DNA of 10,471 nt from Bacilli bacterium. Lineage in GTDB: Bacteria > Bacillota_I > Bacilli_A > RF39 > UBA660. The position numbers were made by a program, and so were the translations under genes. The DNA is taken from assembly GCA_028703035.1 (NCBI GenBank), contig JAQVNR010000049.1:1-10471 (forward strand). The letters are read 5' to 3'. Below, in pieces: positions 1 through 7,605 of this stretch; position 1 is the stretch's first letter; the number at the start of each line of letters is the position of its first letter. The notes under the pieces were generated by a model. It ran no database searches. It was given only the letters and a program-made list of their open reading frames with translations, and had not been told where the DNA came from.

Positions 1-2
1 TT

Positions 3-110
3 GAGTGCGTAATTTTAGGATATTATTTGCGAAAAATCATTATTTATGTTTTAAGATATCGTTCTGGCGATAATATTAATTCATTTTTTTATTTTACACG
101 TTTTCCATAA
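3..110 (+). CDS. possible 3' end of a plus-strand gene entering from the left
   Basis: From the left edge, frame 3 stays open for 35 codons and ends at TAA 108-110. The peptide ends in RSGDNINSFFYFTRFP and mixes charged and aromatic residues in a way that could be real coding sequence. The gene would converge on the DUF6270 gene. No family can be recognised from so short a tail, and an open stretch of this length can occur by chance in AT-rich DNA. Confidence 0.25.
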   Translation, partial: ECVILGYYLRKIIIYVLRYRSGDNINSFFYFTRFP

Positions 111-233
111 AACTTTTTACACTACCTGTTTGAGTGTTATATTAACACATTTAAATATTTTTTTCAAATTTCAAGCGACCTAGAGGATAAGATATACTTT
201 AACAAATACCTATACTTTATATAACATTATTTT
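111..233. other. intergenic tail with small inverted and direct repeats
   Basis: A perfect 6-bp inverted repeat, GTGTTA-TAT-TAACAC, lies at 134-148 and is followed on the plus strand by a T-rich stretch, so it could be a weak terminator for a gene to the left. A competing 5-bp pair, ACACT 119-123 with AGTGT 133-137, overlaps it. A 9-bp direct repeat TATACTTTA occurs at 193-201 and 211-219. No strong GC-rich terminator for the long minus-strand operon is visible here. Confidence 0.35.
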
Positions 234-1076
234 TTATTTTGCACAGATTTTATTCTTTATGTTACTTATGTTTTCGTCATATGTTTTTTTATATTTTTTA
301 TCAATTTTAGCAAATGTATTTGAATTAGTTATTATTGCATCTAACAGGCTCATTCTATACTCATAATATATTGCTTCAAAGTGCATAGGATGAGGTCCAC
401 CCAATACATGGTTTATATCAACTATTGGTTCATACTTCGGATACAATATTTTACAATTAGGAAGTATTTGTAAAAATATTTTTTCTACTTTCTCAACGAA
501 TTGTTTTCTATCATAAGGGAAATCATTATTGAGATATTTTTCAACGTTATTTTCATAATAAATATTTTGCATTTGCACTCTATTTAATATTATCTTTTCT
601 TTATTGTATTTAGTAATTATTTTATTTACAAATTTCTTTAAGTAACATTTTATTTCATTATTGCTCAACTTCCTTACGTCTACATTATGAAATATAATAT
701 CTTCATATTTTTTCTTTTTTTTAAGTTGTTCTAAAGTAAATAATGTATCTTTTGTAGAGATAACTTTTACTCCATTTGGTTTTTCAAATTCCAGTATATC
801 TCGACACATATCTGTTAAATCTATTACTAAATATTCTGCCGGATCTTCAAGCATCTTTCGCATAGCTATTTTATTAAATTCATAGTATATCATTCTATGT
901 TTAAAATTATAGTTATCAGTACTTTTAGCTTCTTTCTTTCTTATTACTAAAGGTTTTGACTCCATTGTGTATATCGATTGTTGCATTAAATAAGTTTTTA
1001 CTTTATATTTATTTGTTGTATTAAATAGTTCTCTTGTAAAGCAAGTACCAAATATATCAATTTCTATCATACTCAT
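234..1076 (-). CDS. DUF6270-like protein (SGNH-hydrolase-like, surface-glycan type)
   Basis: This 280-aa soluble protein has no signal peptide. The N-terminus has a beta strand running into GTCFTRE (residues 10-16), matching the G-[ST]-C-x-[ST]-R-[DE] start of DUF6270 proteins. A YLVIDLTD strand follows at 82-89 and an HPMH motif at 229-232 precedes aromatic residues, also as in that family. The layout (Gly-Ser/Thr motif near the N-terminus, His near the C-terminus) recalls SGNH-type hydrolases or acyltransferases, but the activity is not established. Members often occur in polysaccharide clusters, which fits the glycosyltransferases upstream. It starts 2 nt after the stop of the preceding phosphatase. 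No clear ribosome binding site is visible, so translational coupling is likely. It is the last gene of the operon. The family call comes from motifs only. Confidence 0.65.
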   Translation of the reverse strand: MSMIEIDIFGTCFTRELFNTTNKYKVKTYLMQQSIYTMESKPLVIRKKEAKSTDNYNFKHRMIYYEFNKIAMRKMLEDPAEYLVIDLTDMCRDILEFEKPNGVKVISTKDTLFTLEQLKKKKKYEDIIFHNVDVRKLSNNEIKCYLKKFVNKIITKYNKEKIILNRVQMQNIYYENNVEKYLNNDFPYDRKQFVEKVEKIFLQILPNCKILYPKYEPIVDINHVLGGPHPMHFEAIYYEYRMSLLDAIITNSNTFAKIDKKYKKTYDENISNIKNKICAK

Positions 1077-1078
1077 TT

Positions 1079-1618
1079 TTATTCAAAATTATATTCGTAT
1101 AGAGTTGTATTTTTAGGATTAAATGATAAGAAATCCGTGTTTTCATCATATCCAATTAAATTAAAGTGAAGAGCTTTCATAAAACTTCCATGTGAAACAA
1201 TTAATATTGTTTTGTTTGGATATTCTTTTTTTATTTTATCTAAAAATGCCTTTGCTCTCGATAAACAATCTTGAAGACTTTCTATATTATGTGAAGAGTC
1301 ATTAAATTTATAATCCCATTGCTGACCGATTAAATCAAAATTAATTTTTTTCCCCTCATGATCTCCAAAACCTCTTTCAAGCACTAAATCATCATAAATT
1401 ATCTCTAATTTATTTTTTACCAAAATATCTGCCGTTTGTTTCGCTCTCTTTAGAGGGGAGCAAATACAAATATCAATTTTATCTAATTCAATTTCGTTTG
1501 CTAATTCCTCAGCTTGAGATATACCCTCATCAACTAAATCAATATCCGTAGAACCTTGCAATAATCCTTTAATATTCCATTCTGTTTTGCCATGACGCAC
1601 AACGCATAATTTGTTCAT
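1079..1618 (-). CDS. histidine phosphatase family protein (phosphoglycerate-mutase-like), intact
   Basis: This 179-aa protein has the length of small single-domain histidine phosphatases. The catalytic set is complete: RHG at residues 8-10 with nucleophile His9, SPLKRAKQTA around Arg58, Glu81 in the ERGFGDHEG segment, and the second His143 in VSHGS. Such enzymes remove phosphate from sugar phosphates, nucleotides or small metabolites through a phosphohistidine intermediate. The substrate cannot be read from the sequence. It shares its fold and several segments with the protein at 8270-8806, so the operon carries a paralogous pair, but only this copy keeps the nucleophile. Its ATG overlaps the stop of an 18-codon leader ORF (ATGA). 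Its own ribosome binding site (AAAGG) is rather distant. The DUF6270 gene follows directly. Confidence 0.9.
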   Translation of the reverse strand: MNKLCVVRHGKTEWNIKGLLQGSTDIDLVDEGISQAEELANEIELDKIDICICSPLKRAKQTADILVKNKLEIIYDDLVLERGFGDHEGKKINFDLIGQQWDYKFNDSSHNIESLQDCLSRAKAFLDKIKKEYPNKTILIVSHGSFMKALHFNLIGYDENTDFLSFNPKNTTLYEYNFE

Positions 1619-1671
1619 ATTTTTTCACGTACCTTTCTGTTATTTTTTAATAAAATTATTATATTTTTCAA
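1615..1671 (-). CDS. small leader ORF, 18 codons, before the second histidine phosphatase
   Basis: A TTG codon at 1671-1669 lies 7 nt after a near-perfect ribosome binding site (AAAGGAGG). It opens an ORF reading MKNIIILLKNNRKVREKI. Its TGA overlaps the phosphatase ATG as ATGA, the classic arrangement for translational coupling. The strong site would otherwise serve no gene. It could instead be the remnant of a deleted gene's start. No homologue is recognised. Confidence 0.4.
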   Translation of the reverse strand: MKNIIILLKNNRKVREKI

Positions 1672-1678
1672 ATTGCTC

Positions 1679-1723
1679 CTCCTTTAATTAATTATATCAT
1701 TCTGAACAAAAATTAAAAAGGAG
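1679..1723 (-). promoter_or_regulatory. inverted repeat covering a strong ribosome binding site, with a possible internal promoter
   Basis: CTCCTTTAATT (1679-1689) and AATTAAAAAGGAG (1711-1723) are near-perfect inverted repeats. In the minus-strand transcript the stem would include the GGAG that serves the 18-codon leader ORF, so it could mask that site. The loop contains TATAAT (1696-1691 on the minus strand), a good -10 box. The matching -35 (TTTTTA, 1719-1714) is poor. It may be a secondary promoter for the last two genes or a translational control hairpin. Confidence 0.35.
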
Positions 1724-1755
1724 TGTAATAAGAATATAATTTTAAATTCAAATTT

Positions 1756-2415
1756 TTATATTTTAATTGCCTTTTCGTGTTTATCTACTTTTTTTACAAC
1801 CAACGTTGTAACTGGAAGTAAAATAATTTCACATGAAATTTTGATTAACACTTGAGATAGCATCATAGTTAATAATACTTTATTTGGTATAACTCCTAAA
1901 AAAGCAAGTGGCAAAAATATACTACTGTCTACAATTAAACCACATAGGCTTGATAATATTGCTCTAAATTGGAATCCTTTAAAAGAATTCGGATTTTTCG
2001 TTTTCATTCTCTTAAAAACTCGATCATTGACAAAGTCTCCAACCATGTAAGCTGTTAGCGAAGCTAATAAAACTCTTGGTGTACTTCCTAATATTGTTTG
2101 TAGTGCATCTTGTTTTGCATAATAATCTGGTGCTGGTGCAATAATAACTAAAGTAAATATAATTACCATAAATAAATTCATTGCAAATCCTAAATAACTA
2201 ACAATTCTACTCCATTTATACCCGTATATTTCAGAAAAAATATCGGATAATACATATGTAATTGGAAATAAAAACGCAGCTCCTGTCATTACCAAGCCAA
2301 AAGGTAATTGAATTTGTTTAACTGTAACAATGTTACATATTAATATTGTTACAATAAATACTATTGTAAGTATTAATTGCATATAACTAATTGCTTTTTT
2401 TTCTGTTTTTTTCAT
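1756..2415 (-). CDS. VUT/YhhQ-family queuosine precursor transporter
   Basis: This 219-aa integral membrane protein has about six hydrophobic segments, near residues 11-32, 39-57, 70-93, 112-131, 152-173 and 180-207. Two signatures of the VUT (YhhQ/DUF165) family are clear: SDIFSEIYG (57-65) after the second segment and VDSSIF (162-167) in the fifth. Characterised members import 7-deazaguanine precursors of queuosine such as preQ0 and preQ1. It starts 4 nt after the methyltransferase stop. An AGGAG site lies inside the end of that gene, so the two are co-expressed. Two genes upstream in the operon is a QueC-like enzyme, so a link to deazapurine chemistry is plausible, but the true substrate here is not shown by the sequence. 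No queuosine riboswitch is possible in the 4-nt gap. Confidence 0.88.
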   Translation of the reverse strand: MKKTEKKAISYMQLILTIVFIVTILICNIVTVKQIQLPFGLVMTGAAFLFPITYVLSDIFSEIYGYKWSRIVSYLGFAMNLFMVIIFTLVIIAPAPDYYAKQDALQTILGSTPRVLLASLTAYMVGDFVNDRVFKRMKTKNPNSFKGFQFRAILSSLCGLIVDSSIFLPLAFLGVIPNKVLLTMMLSQVLIKISCEIILLPVTTLVVKKVDKHEKAIKI

Positions 2416-2419
2416 TATT

Positions 2420-3607
2420 TTATTTCTCCTCTTTCTTTACTAATTCATAAAATTTATATCCTAAATTATTTTTATTTTTGTTTTTTAAATGTTGTTCTTT
2501 AATTACATTATTTAATCTTTTAACACAAGTCGAATAACAATGTTCCCCATATTCAATTCCTATCCAAGTTCTATTATGCTTTTGTGCTACTGCTGCTGTT
2601 GTTGCAGAACCTAGAAATGCATCTAAAACTATATCTTTTGGCTTTGTAAAATTTGAAATAATTCGATTTAGCAATTCCTCACTAACTTCATGTTCAAAAT
2701 TAGTTTCTGAACCTTGTACTATAATATCTGTCCAGTCATCACTAAGAATATAGTTTTCTGTCGGTGGAATATAATACTCTACTCTGTCATTTATCACTCT
2801 AATTAGAGTAAATTCATCTTTTAAGATTTTATTATTTTTTATATATCCAAAAAATATTTCCTCAAATGGTTCATTCTGTAAATTATTATCGTCTCTATAC
2901 TTCATTAATAATTTATAATTTTCTAATGAACGTAATGCTTTTTCTTCATTCCAACGCCAATTACCATTTTCGGGATTCATGCCACATAAAGTATAATTAT
3001 TTTCATTGGAACTAATGCACCAGAAGTCTTTCCAAACTCCTATATTTTTCAGACAATCTTTTTTCTTAAATATAAAAGGTACTGGATAAGAAGTCTTTTT
3101 CGAATACAACAATATAGTGTCATATCCAGTTTTAAAAACTTCTTGACTATTACTAAGTGTGTATGCGTCATAAGTTTTGTTTACAATTATTGAATTTCTA
3201 TAATTCTCTCTGCCAAAAATCTCGTCCATTATTATTTTAAGATAATGTAATTCCCTATTATCTATTTGAACAAAAATATATCCCTCATCTACTAATAACT
3301 CTTTTAATATTAAAAGACGTTGATACATCATATTTAACCAATCGGAGTGAGTATACTTATCAGAATAATGTTGGAATTTAATCAAGCTATTATATGGAGG
3401 ATCAATATATATACATTTTATTTTGCCTTTAAAATCTTCCCTTAACACTTCGAGAACTCCTAAATTATCTCCGTGGATTAACATATTTGAATTATTGCAA
3501 TTACCATAACAATACTCATCTTGTTTTACTAAATCATAGTCGATTTTTTCATTCTGTTTGTTTTTTCCTATCCATGATAGTTCAATACTTTCTGATGTAT
3601 TATTCAT
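2420..3607 (-). CDS. site-specific DNA-methyltransferase, beta class, type III Mod-like N6-adenine type
   Basis: This enzyme is predicted to transfer a methyl group from S-adenosylmethionine to DNA. From the ATG at 3607 it is 395 aa. LIHGDNLGVLEVL (43-55) leads into the catalytic motif IYIDPPYN (67-74). The AdoMet-binding motif DAFLGSATT (329-337) sits near the C-terminus and is followed by WIGIEYGEHC. The order catalytic motif then AdoMet motif defines the beta class, and DPPY fits N6-adenine. The variable middle (about 150-320) is the probable target recognition domain. An upstream TTG (3622) and ATG (3619) are in frame, but GAGGAA lies at good distance only from 3607. The start lies next to the end of the QueC-like gene, and the reading frames overlap or abut. 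No restriction subunit is present, so it is an orphan or a modifier within this pathway. Confidence 0.88.
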   Translation of the reverse strand: MNNTSESIELSWIGKNKQNEKIDYDLVKQDEYCYGNCNNSNMLIHGDNLGVLEVLREDFKGKIKCIYIDPPYNSLIKFQHYSDKYTHSDWLNMMYQRLLILKELLVDEGYIFVQIDNRELHYLKIIMDEIFGRENYRNSIIVNKTYDAYTLSNSQEVFKTGYDTILLYSKKTSYPVPFIFKKKDCLKNIGVWKDFWCISSNENNYTLCGMNPENGNWRWNEEKALRSLENYKLLMKYRDDNNLQNEPFEEIFFGYIKNNKILKDEFTLIRVINDRVEYYIPPTENYILSDDWTDIIVQGSETNFEHEVSEELLNRIISNFTKPKDIVLDAFLGSATTAAVAQKHNRTWIGIEYGEHCYSTCVKRLNNVIKEQHLKNKNKNNLGYKFYELVKKEEK

Positions 3608-4682
3608 TTTGTTCCTCATCAATTACAGTACTAAGACTATCAAGATGCTTTTGCCATTCTTTTACTTCATCATAATATTTATCTAAATAGAATTTGACTT
3701 TCTCTTGTAAATCTGGAGTAATTTTATAAAATAATTCATTTAATGAAATAAGTATCTCATCACGGCGAGGATTATCAAATTTATCAATTCGTGAAAACCA
3801 ATGATTTGAAATCAACTCTGCTTGATTTGTAAAAACCTTTGGGAATTCACTTGAATATTTTGAAGCGATTTTCGCTACTTCTCTTTTTGCACAAGAAGAA
3901 CAGTCTTGACAATCGCCGGCATTACTATAACAGCTTACAGTTTCATCAACAGTAAGAATATTATTCCATTTCTTTTTCCAAACACTTAGTACCTCTGCTT
4001 TTGTCATTTTCATAAATGGCGAATATACTTTATGCTTTAAATAAGTAGAACCCTCTGAGTACATTCTTGGAGATTTATCGGGAACTATTAATTCATCACT
4101 TAATCCAGCCAGTATTACCTCTTGAGGATTTAATGAAACTGCAATTGCCGCAATCAGTAAATTTCTTGCCGGAAACACGTGCTTAAATCTTTCTGTTCCC
4201 AAGACAATAAGTTCACTTAAATCAACAGTTGCCTCATATAATGGAATCGACAGTTTTTCACAAATTTCTCTAACTGCTTTTCTTTCTGGTTCTTTATAAG
4301 TTTGTCCATAGTCGCACCAAAGAGCTATTGAATTTTTATTTTGCTCCATTTGGTATAAAAGTGCCGCAGTTGAATCTATTCCTCCAGAAAAGCAAACAAT
4401 ATCTGAACCAAGAGGATTATTTTGTACATTTGATTCTTTGATGTCTTTATTATCTTTAACTATTACTTTTGGTATTTTTACATCTTTAGGGTACTTTAGT
4501 ATATATTCAAAAAATTCACTTACTCTACTCAAATTGTTACAATCAGTTGGATTTATAATCTCTACTACCTCATCATCTTCATAAGTTGCTCTAATTAATT
4601 CTAAAACTGTATTAATTAACGGTGTCGAAATTTCCCATTTTTCCCTTTTTCCGTTTATATTACTCTCAATGTTTACAACCAT
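3600..4682 (-). CDS. QueC-like PP-loop ATPase (7-cyano-7-deazaguanine synthase family), N-terminally extended
   Basis: This 360-aa protein has a QueC-like core from about residue 93. The PP-loop SGGIDS (99-104) binds ATP and adenylates the substrate. WCDYGQTYKEPE (122-133), PARN (171-174) and SCYS (250-253) follow. Four cysteines, 251, 258, 261 and 264, match the QueC zinc site. Canonical QueC turns a 7-deazaguanine carboxylate into the nitrile preQ0 and has about 220-230 aa. This protein has about 90 extra N-terminal residues and a longer C-terminus. The segment after LAGLSDE differs from the usual QueC substrate loop, so the substrate may differ. QueC relatives also occur in Qat and type IV CBASS defence systems, whose other genes are absent here. 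The start overlaps the glycosyltransferase stop by 17 nt, so the genes are coupled. Confidence 0.85.
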   Translation of the reverse strand: MVVNIESNINGKREKWEISTPLINTVLELIRATYEDDEVVEIINPTDCNNLSRVSEFFEYILKYPKDVKIPKVIVKDNKDIKESNVQNNPLGSDIVCFSGGIDSTAALLYQMEQNKNSIALWCDYGQTYKEPERKAVREICEKLSIPLYEATVDLSELIVLGTERFKHVFPARNLLIAAIAVSLNPQEVILAGLSDELIVPDKSPRMYSEGSTYLKHKVYSPFMKMTKAEVLSVWKKKWNNILTVDETVSCYSNAGDCQDCSSCAKREVAKIASKYSSEFPKVFTNQAELISNHWFSRIDKFDNPRRDEILISLNELFYKITPDLQEKVKFYLDKYYDEVKEWQKHLDSLSTVIDEEQNE

Positions 4683-5466
4683 TTTTAATCACTTCTTTCC
4701 AATAACCATATTTGTAAGAGGGTCTCCATACAAAATCATGATAGATTGTTGCTAAGAAACCTATTTTTTTAAAACATTTAATTGTAATAGGAAATTCCTT
4801 AAAAGGAAATAAATCTTCAATAAATTTTCTTTTTTTAAAATATCCATATTTTTCTTGAATAAATCTCCCTCGGCCAAGTCTTCTAGCAGATCTTGAGTCG
4901 GTGTGAAAATTAAGAGCCTCATGCCAAACACAACCTCGGGAAATTGTATATGAGATATTATTTTCTATTATTCTTTTTCTCTGGTCGCTATCTTCGCCCC
5001 ACAACAACCTTTTATCGTACAAATATCCCCCAATCTTTTTCTGAACATCAATTCTAAAAGCCATTGGCATAAATAAGGCTTCTGCTGGTGTAGTAAATTC
5101 TCTACACCGTGAAACTATTTTTGTGGAAAAATTATTATATTTGTATTTCATAGGTATACTTACTGCCGGGAATTCATCAAGTTCCGCAGATACATTTTCA
5201 ATAGTTCCTTTTTCAATAACGCAGTCAGAGTCAAGATACATTATTCCTTTTGTTTTAATTTTTTCTGCTGCTAATTGTCGTAATAGTCCAAGGTTTGCTT
5301 CATCATATCTAATTGTCTTTACACGTTGATCTTATTTTACAATATTTAATACCTCATCATTAGGAAAATTAAGTACTACTAGTACTGGAACTTCCTTTGG
5401 AATACTCTTTAAACATCTTGATAAAAGTACATCTTTTGAACATACTATTGCTACTGTTAACTCCAT
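4666..5466 (-). pseudogene. GT2-type glycosyltransferase interrupted by an in-frame TAA
   Basis: An ATG at 5466 follows a strong site (AAAGGAG) and opens with LTVAIVCSKD, the normal first strand of a GT-A enzyme. After 44 codons there is a TAA at 5334-5332. The same frame then continues without shift through DQRVKTIRYDEANLGLLRQL to the DSD metal-binding motif (equivalent residues 79-81), a GEDSDQR acceptor-side motif, and a TGA at 4668-4666. The full frame is 266 codons, of normal domain length. The next Met (5241) has no ribosome binding site and would give an enzyme lacking the nucleotide-binding half. One base change (AAA, GAA or CAA to TAA) explains the break. Alternatives are a sequencing error or readthrough. 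The gene start overlaps the end of the preceding glycosyltransferase frame. Confidence 0.8.
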
Positions 5467-6644
5467 TTTATTACCACTCCTTTAATTTTCTTGAAAATCT
5501 TCTCTTTTGCCGTTTTCATTTCCTTAATATTCCAGTCCCCCATAAATCCTCCACTAAGATTTTTTATGCGATTTTGGATTTCAAGTGTTGAGAGTTCACT
5601 ATATTTTACAGCTTCACTAACAGAGTATATAACAACATCTGCCATAAGATTTATCTCACTTTTATCATACGGACTAAGATTATCAGAATTAGATAATACT
5701 TTTAGTTTACTAAAATCATTACCGTCCAAAATTAATGCTAATGGTAATAATACCATATTAAATAATTGATGTACTGTTGATGAAACTTTTTATCTTTCGC
5801 AATATTTCAAAAACATTGATACTTGTTTAGAAGCACTTCCAGATAATATGTTTTTTAAATTATTATATCTATTTGGAATATCTATTTTCCCATTGAAATT
5901 TACTACTTCTACTATTTTTGACTTCCCTACTCCTTGGAATAATGATCGCCAAATTTGAAAGGCATCACTCGTTTTAGAATAGCTAGAACGATGTCTTGTA
6001 CTCCGTACCCCAAGTGATGATGAAATAATTTGTAAATTAAGATTTATTGCTCCAGCAACAATATCCCACTCTCCTCCCCAATCAAAATGATAATTTTCAG
6101 AAGTTATAATTGTTTGCATTTTACTTGTTACCGCAGCAAAGACCCCAGGGAAAGGAGTTTTTACTGTATTATGTGCTTCTGGGTAAAACAATTTTATCAT
6201 TGGAACTCCAAGCATATAGTTACTTCTTCCGGCAGAGGATTCTATATTAGGTATTGCTATCTCACTATCTCCCTCAATAATCGGTAATAATAAACCTTTA
6301 ACGAAATTTACATAATTTTCAATTTTCCAATCCGAATCTACAACGGCTACATAATCAGAATGATTAAAATTTGCCACGTTGACTATTGCATAAATTCCAT
6401 AATTTTTATTTGGAAAACAAGGGTGCTGATTTTGTATAACATTACAATTAATGCTTTCTTTAATTAAATTTATTTCTTCATTTTCACGATTATACACTGC
6501 ATCAAATATAACAAAAGAATAAGATAAATTCATAAATTTTAAAATATTTTCTGTTTCTTTAAAAAAGTCTATAATAGTCTTACTACTTTCGTTATACCAA
6601 CAAGTTCCCCAGACAATTGTTTTTTTCGTTTTATTTTCGTTCAC
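5457..6644 (-). pseudogene. GT-A glycosyltransferase with an in-frame TAA at 5792-5790
   Basis: A GTG at 6644 lies 8 nt after GGAGG and is preferred over the ATG at 6659, whose own codons contain that site. The first 284 aa carry a GT-A fold: IVWGTCWYNES near the N-terminus, DSD at 103-105, TPFPGVFAA (163-171), DWGGEWDIV (188-196) and a basic RSTRHRSSYSK stretch (214-224). After a TAA the same frame continues for 111 more codons to 5457. That tail looks like real coding sequence and its end overlaps the well-formed start of the next gene. No ribosome binding site precedes the internal ATG at 5756. So a protein of about 395 aa was probably split by one nonsense change. The catalytic part is intact and may still work. 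The order of motifs recalls mannosylglycerate-synthase-like enzymes, but this is weak. Confidence 0.7.
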
Positions 6645-6716
6645 TGGTATTACCTCCATTTATATAAAACTGATTTCATTTGTTTTATATTTACCAAACC
6701 CTTATAATTTTTTAAT

Positions 6717-7580
6717 TTAACTTTGTTTTCTTTGCAAAGTCATTGTACAACCTTTACAAATTGATATATCATCATAATTACAACTTCCAATTAACTTTTG
6801 AATAATTTTATACTTTTCGCTATGCCATATATCGTATATTGAGTTTTCTTTAACATTTCCCAAAATTACTTCTTCATGCCAATCACGACAACATATTGTC
6901 ATATTGCCATTTGCTAAAATAACAGCTTGATCCATTGGTCTATCACATAATTCGGCAGTTCCTCCATATTCAAAATATTTATCTAATTTCTCTTTATCTA
7001 GATTCCAACTTTCAACATATTCAATATTCCATGGAGCTACTTTTATTCCATTTTTTCTAAACTCATTTTTAAAAGCTAATTCATCATATGATCGTGCTTT
7101 AGGAACTGCTATACGAAGCATAGATGCTTGTTCAGTATTGTAAAACTTTTTAATTTGCTCTAATACTCTTTCTAACTCAAAACCCATAATTTTCTTATAA
7201 TCTTCTCGATTAAGTGTTGGTATACTAATGTAGAATGAGGTTAAACCATTCTCATAAAGTCGATTAATAACTTTTTCATCAAGTAAAATTCCATTCGTGC
7301 TTAAAGTTATTTCGACATGAGGGAGCACAGTACTAGTCATTTTTACAAATTTGTAAATTCTTGAGTCCATTAAAGGTTCGTTATTATTAAATAAACTAAT
7401 TCTTTTTACATCATAGTTTTTCATTTCGCTCAAAAGTTTAATTATTACTTTTTCATCAAGATAGTCGGTTTTCTGTCCTCTTCTAATATCCTTATAAGGA
7501 CAAAATATACATTGCCCTTGGCATAAGCTACAAGTTTCAATTAAAATTGATTTTGGAAAATCTAATGCAACGGTTCTCAA
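6717..7580 (-). CDS. radical SAM/SPASM domain protein
   Basis: This 287-aa enzyme starts at a TTG placed 7 nt after AGGAG. The radical SAM cluster motif CxxxCxxC is Cys20, Cys24 and Cys27, with an extra Cys17 just before it. FNNNEP (64-69) corresponds to the GGE AdoMet-binding motif, and STNG (94-97) to a further barrel strand. The C-terminal half has a SPASM-like auxiliary cluster region with Cys212, Cys230, Cys231, Cys267, Cys275 and Cys278, around NGNMTICCRDWHEE and a GNV...IYDIW segment. Such enzymes cleave AdoMet to start radical chemistry on peptides, sugars or other small molecules. No precursor peptide is visible nearby, so a sugar or nucleoside substrate fits the neighbouring glycosyltransferases and kinase better. 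That is inference. It lies 25 nt after the kinase-like gene and 72 nt before the GTG of the next gene. Confidence 0.88.
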   Translation of the reverse strand: MRTVALDFPKSILIETCSLCQGQCIFCPYKDIRRGQKTDYLDEKVIIKLLSEMKNYDVKRISLFNNNEPLMDSRIYKFVKMTSTVLPHVEITLSTNGILLDEKVINRLYENGLTSFYISIPTLNREDYKKIMGFELERVLEQIKKFYNTEQASMLRIAVPKARSYDELAFKNEFRKNGIKVAPWNIEYVESWNLDKEKLDKYFEYGGTAELCDRPMDQAVILANGNMTICCRDWHEEVILGNVKENSIYDIWHSEKYKIIQKLIGSCNYDDISICKGCTMTLQRKQS

Positions 7581-7605
7581 ATTATCACTCCTATTTCTTT
7601 AAATT

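Noticed and set aside
3600..4682. QueC-like gene as part of a Qat or type IV CBASS defence system
   Set aside because: No QatA-type ATPase, QatB, TatD nuclease, CD-NTase, effector or TGT-like gene is in the window. Only the QueC-like fold is shared.
2420..4682. Dpd-type 7-deazaguanine DNA modification
   Set aside because: No DpdA (TGT-like) gene or other Dpd genes are visible. A methyltransferase beside a QueC-like gene is not enough to claim it.
5457..5756. Independent 99-aa gene
   Set aside because: No ribosome binding site precedes its ATG, and the frame is continuous with the upstream glycosyltransferase through the TAA.
5332..5792. Reassigned TAA codon in this organism
   Set aside because: Neighbouring genes, for example those ending at 234, 2420 and 3600, use TAA as their ordinary stop, with the next gene placed accordingly.
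5790..6644. Firm assignment as mannosylglycerate synthase, with the kinase and phosphatases as a compatible-solute pathway
   Set aside because: The resemblance is limited to the order of a few motifs recalled from that family. No diagnostic residues could be confirmed by eye.
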